This document shows positions 6,526-7,155 of a stretch of DNA of 7,155 nucleotides, one piece after another. A model generated the notes under the pieces. It was not told where the DNA came from and did no database searches. It saw only the letters and a program-made list of their open reading frames with translations. Position 1 is the first letter of the stretch. Every line of letters starts with the position of its first letter. The stretch is from Methanosarcinales archaeon (GTDB lineage Archaea; Halobacteriota; Methanosarcinia; Methanosarcinales; Methanosarcinaceae): the NCBI GenBank assembly GCA_012329085.1, contig JAAXQB010000375.1, forward strand, positions 1-7,155, written 5' to 3'. Position numbers and translations under genes: made by a program.

Positions 6526-6710
6526 GAGAAATTGAGATTTTCTCCAAGTATATAAGAATTGTCTATTCTATGAAGAGAATGGACTTTACAATTTATATAC
6601 TAACGCTCATTTGTTTCAAACGAGCAAACGATTGTTCATTCTGAACAAGCAAACGATTGTTCATTCTGAACAAGCAAACGATTGTTCATTCTGAACAAGC
6701 TATTAAAAAT
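6526..6710 (+). repeat. hairpin repeat element E8 (A-C-D) with three identical 25-bp units
   Basis: An A-like hairpin GAGAAA/TTTCTC (6526-6544) is followed by an enlarged C hairpin: outer arms GTATATAA (6548-6555) and TTATATAC (6593-6600), with a second stem GTCTATTCT (6561-6569) and AGAATGGAC (6576-6584) nested inside. D opens at TAACGCTCATT (6601-6611) with a 21-bp hairpin unit (6605-6625, one mismatch). Three perfect 25-bp copies follow at 6626-6650, 6651-6675 and 6676-6700, each with arms TTGTTCA/TGAACAA around TTC. The array closes with GCTATTAAAAA. Confidence 0.88.
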
Positions 6711-6745
6711 ATTAAATCAAAGATTCAAACATCTTTGATTTAATA
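6710..6745 (+). promoter_or_regulatory. 15-bp inverted repeat upstream of hsp20
   Basis: TATTAAATCAAAGAT (6710-6724) and ATCTTTGATTTAATA (6731-6745) are perfect reverse complements around TCAAAC. It is the longest perfect stem in the window. It ends 41 bases before the Hsp20 ATG and overlaps or adjoins TATA-like sequence (TTTAATAAAATA, 6739-6750). Its position suits an operator for a heat-shock regulator or a leader hairpin. Its six-base loop and arms set it apart from the triloop repeats. Without a run of T after it, a terminator is less likely. Confidence 0.5.
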
Positions 6746-6773
6746 AAATATATTTAAAATATATATATGATAA

Positions 6774-6778
6774 GAGGT
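6774..6778 (+). promoter_or_regulatory. ribosome binding site of hsp20
   Basis: GAGGT stands 8 bases before the ATG at 6787 and supports that start. Confidence 0.7.
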
Positions 6779-6786
6779 AAATTAAA

Positions 6787-7155
6787 ATGAAATACTTAGA
6801 ACCACTTAGAGTCCCAAGGAGCATGCACAGACGATTTGGAGAATTATTTGATAGAATGCACCGAGATGTTCTTGAAACACCATTTTTAGAAGAAGTATTC
6901 ACGCCAATTGATACAATGGTACTTTCGGTAGATGTAAAAGATACTGAAAATGAAATAGTAGTGGTTACAGACATTCCCGGCGTTAAAAAGGAAGATATTT
7001 CAATTACAGTTGATAATTCTGTTTTAGAAATTAATGCATCACGAGAAGAACTAACAGAAGATGAAAAAAAAGACTATTGGAAAAAAGAACGAATTTGCAC
7101 TCAATTTTATAGGTCTGTTCATCTTCCTGCAAGTGTAAATGAAGAAAATATAAAA
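6787..7155 (+). CDS. small heat-shock protein, Hsp20/alpha-crystallin family (partial)
   Basis: The first 123 codons are present and the gene runs off the window. It encodes a cytoplasmic ATP-independent holdase chaperone that forms oligomers and keeps unfolding proteins soluble. Residues 1-40 are a charged, Arg- and Phe-containing N-terminal arm (MKYLEPLRVPRSMHRRFGEL). The alpha-crystallin domain starts near 42, with VDVKDTENEIVVVTDIPGV (48-66) and VKKEDISITV (66-75). ERICTQFYRSVHLPASV (101-117) corresponds to the family's ER-x-x-x-x-F-x-R-x-x-x-LP block. The missing end should hold the last strand and an IxI-type tail. The start has a good ribosome-binding site. The 15-bp inverted repeat upstream may regulate it. 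Codon use is as AT-rich as in neighbouring genes, with no sign of recent transfer. Confidence 0.95.
   Translation, partial: MKYLEPLRVPRSMHRRFGELFDRMHRDVLETPFLEEVFTPIDTMVLSVDVKDTENEIVVVTDIPGVKKEDISITVDNSVLEINASREELTEDEKKDYWKKERICTQFYRSVHLPASVNEENIK

Larger units (their letters stand above)
6272..6786. other. intergenic region with hairpin element and Hsp20 upstream region
   Basis: No protein gene is visible. Positions 6272-6520 are AT-rich; the only structure I see is an inverted repeat, TTTAGAATTT (6375-6384) with AAATTCTGAA (6395-6404) around ATTTTGCGGC, one G-T pair. It could be a terminator or chance. A hairpin element occupies 6526-6710. A strong 15-bp inverted repeat and the Hsp20 ribosome-binding site follow. 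Confidence 0.65.

Noticed and set aside
6605..6700. Possible CRISPR array
   Set aside because: The 25-bp units are contiguous with no unique spacers, and the other arrays have variable hairpins rather than one constant repeat.
6717..6974. Minus-strand open frame of 85 codons overlapping hsp20
   Set aside because: It is antisense to a clear Hsp20 gene and begins within it; its Ser/Thr-rich product reflects antisense codons.

Overview
This window looks like a very AT-rich archaeal chromosome segment. The main evidence is a phenylalanyl-tRNA synthetase beta subunit of the short archaeal/eukaryal type (550 residues, against roughly 800 for the bacterial form), whose wording resembles Methanosarcinales and related Euryarchaeota. 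TATA-like promoters and Shine-Dalgarno sites fit this. The lineage below that level is a guess.

Layout: 1-573 has no convincing protein gene; it holds a hairpin array (about 69-265) and, next to pheT, a perfect ribosome-binding site followed by a doubtful 39-codon frame. 574-2226 (minus strand) is pheT, with an unusual Lys/Cys-rich insertion. 2227-4025 is a 1.8-kb gene-free region filled with hairpin repeats; it also contains the decayed C-terminal half of an IS630-type transposase (minus strand, about 2304-2693) that appears to be interrupted by one hairpin unit. 4026-4973 (plus) encodes a P-loop protein related to HPr kinase. 5060-6271 (plus) encodes a 12-helix major facilitator transporter of the oxalate/formate antiporter type. 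6272-6786 is another repeat-bearing gap. 6787-7155 is the start of a small heat-shock protein (Hsp20) that runs off the end.

The most interesting content is not a gene. The three long gaps share one family of short hairpins, mostly 6-9 bp stems closed by a three-base loop. The arm sequences differ from copy to copy while pairing is kept. The hairpins come in a recurring order, called A-B-C-D here: A (GAGAAATT-type), B (ACTCATTCT-type), C (GTATATAA-type) and D, a variable tandem array that often opens with ACGCYCATT and closes with a GCTAT + A-run. The module occurs in both orientations. One D-type hairpin sits as a 23-bp extra piece inside the transposase relic, which suggests the family moves or is copied into new sites.

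The protein genes do not form an obvious pathway. The HPr-kinase-like gene and the transporter are 86 bp apart on one strand and could be co-transcribed, but the sequence does not show that they work together.
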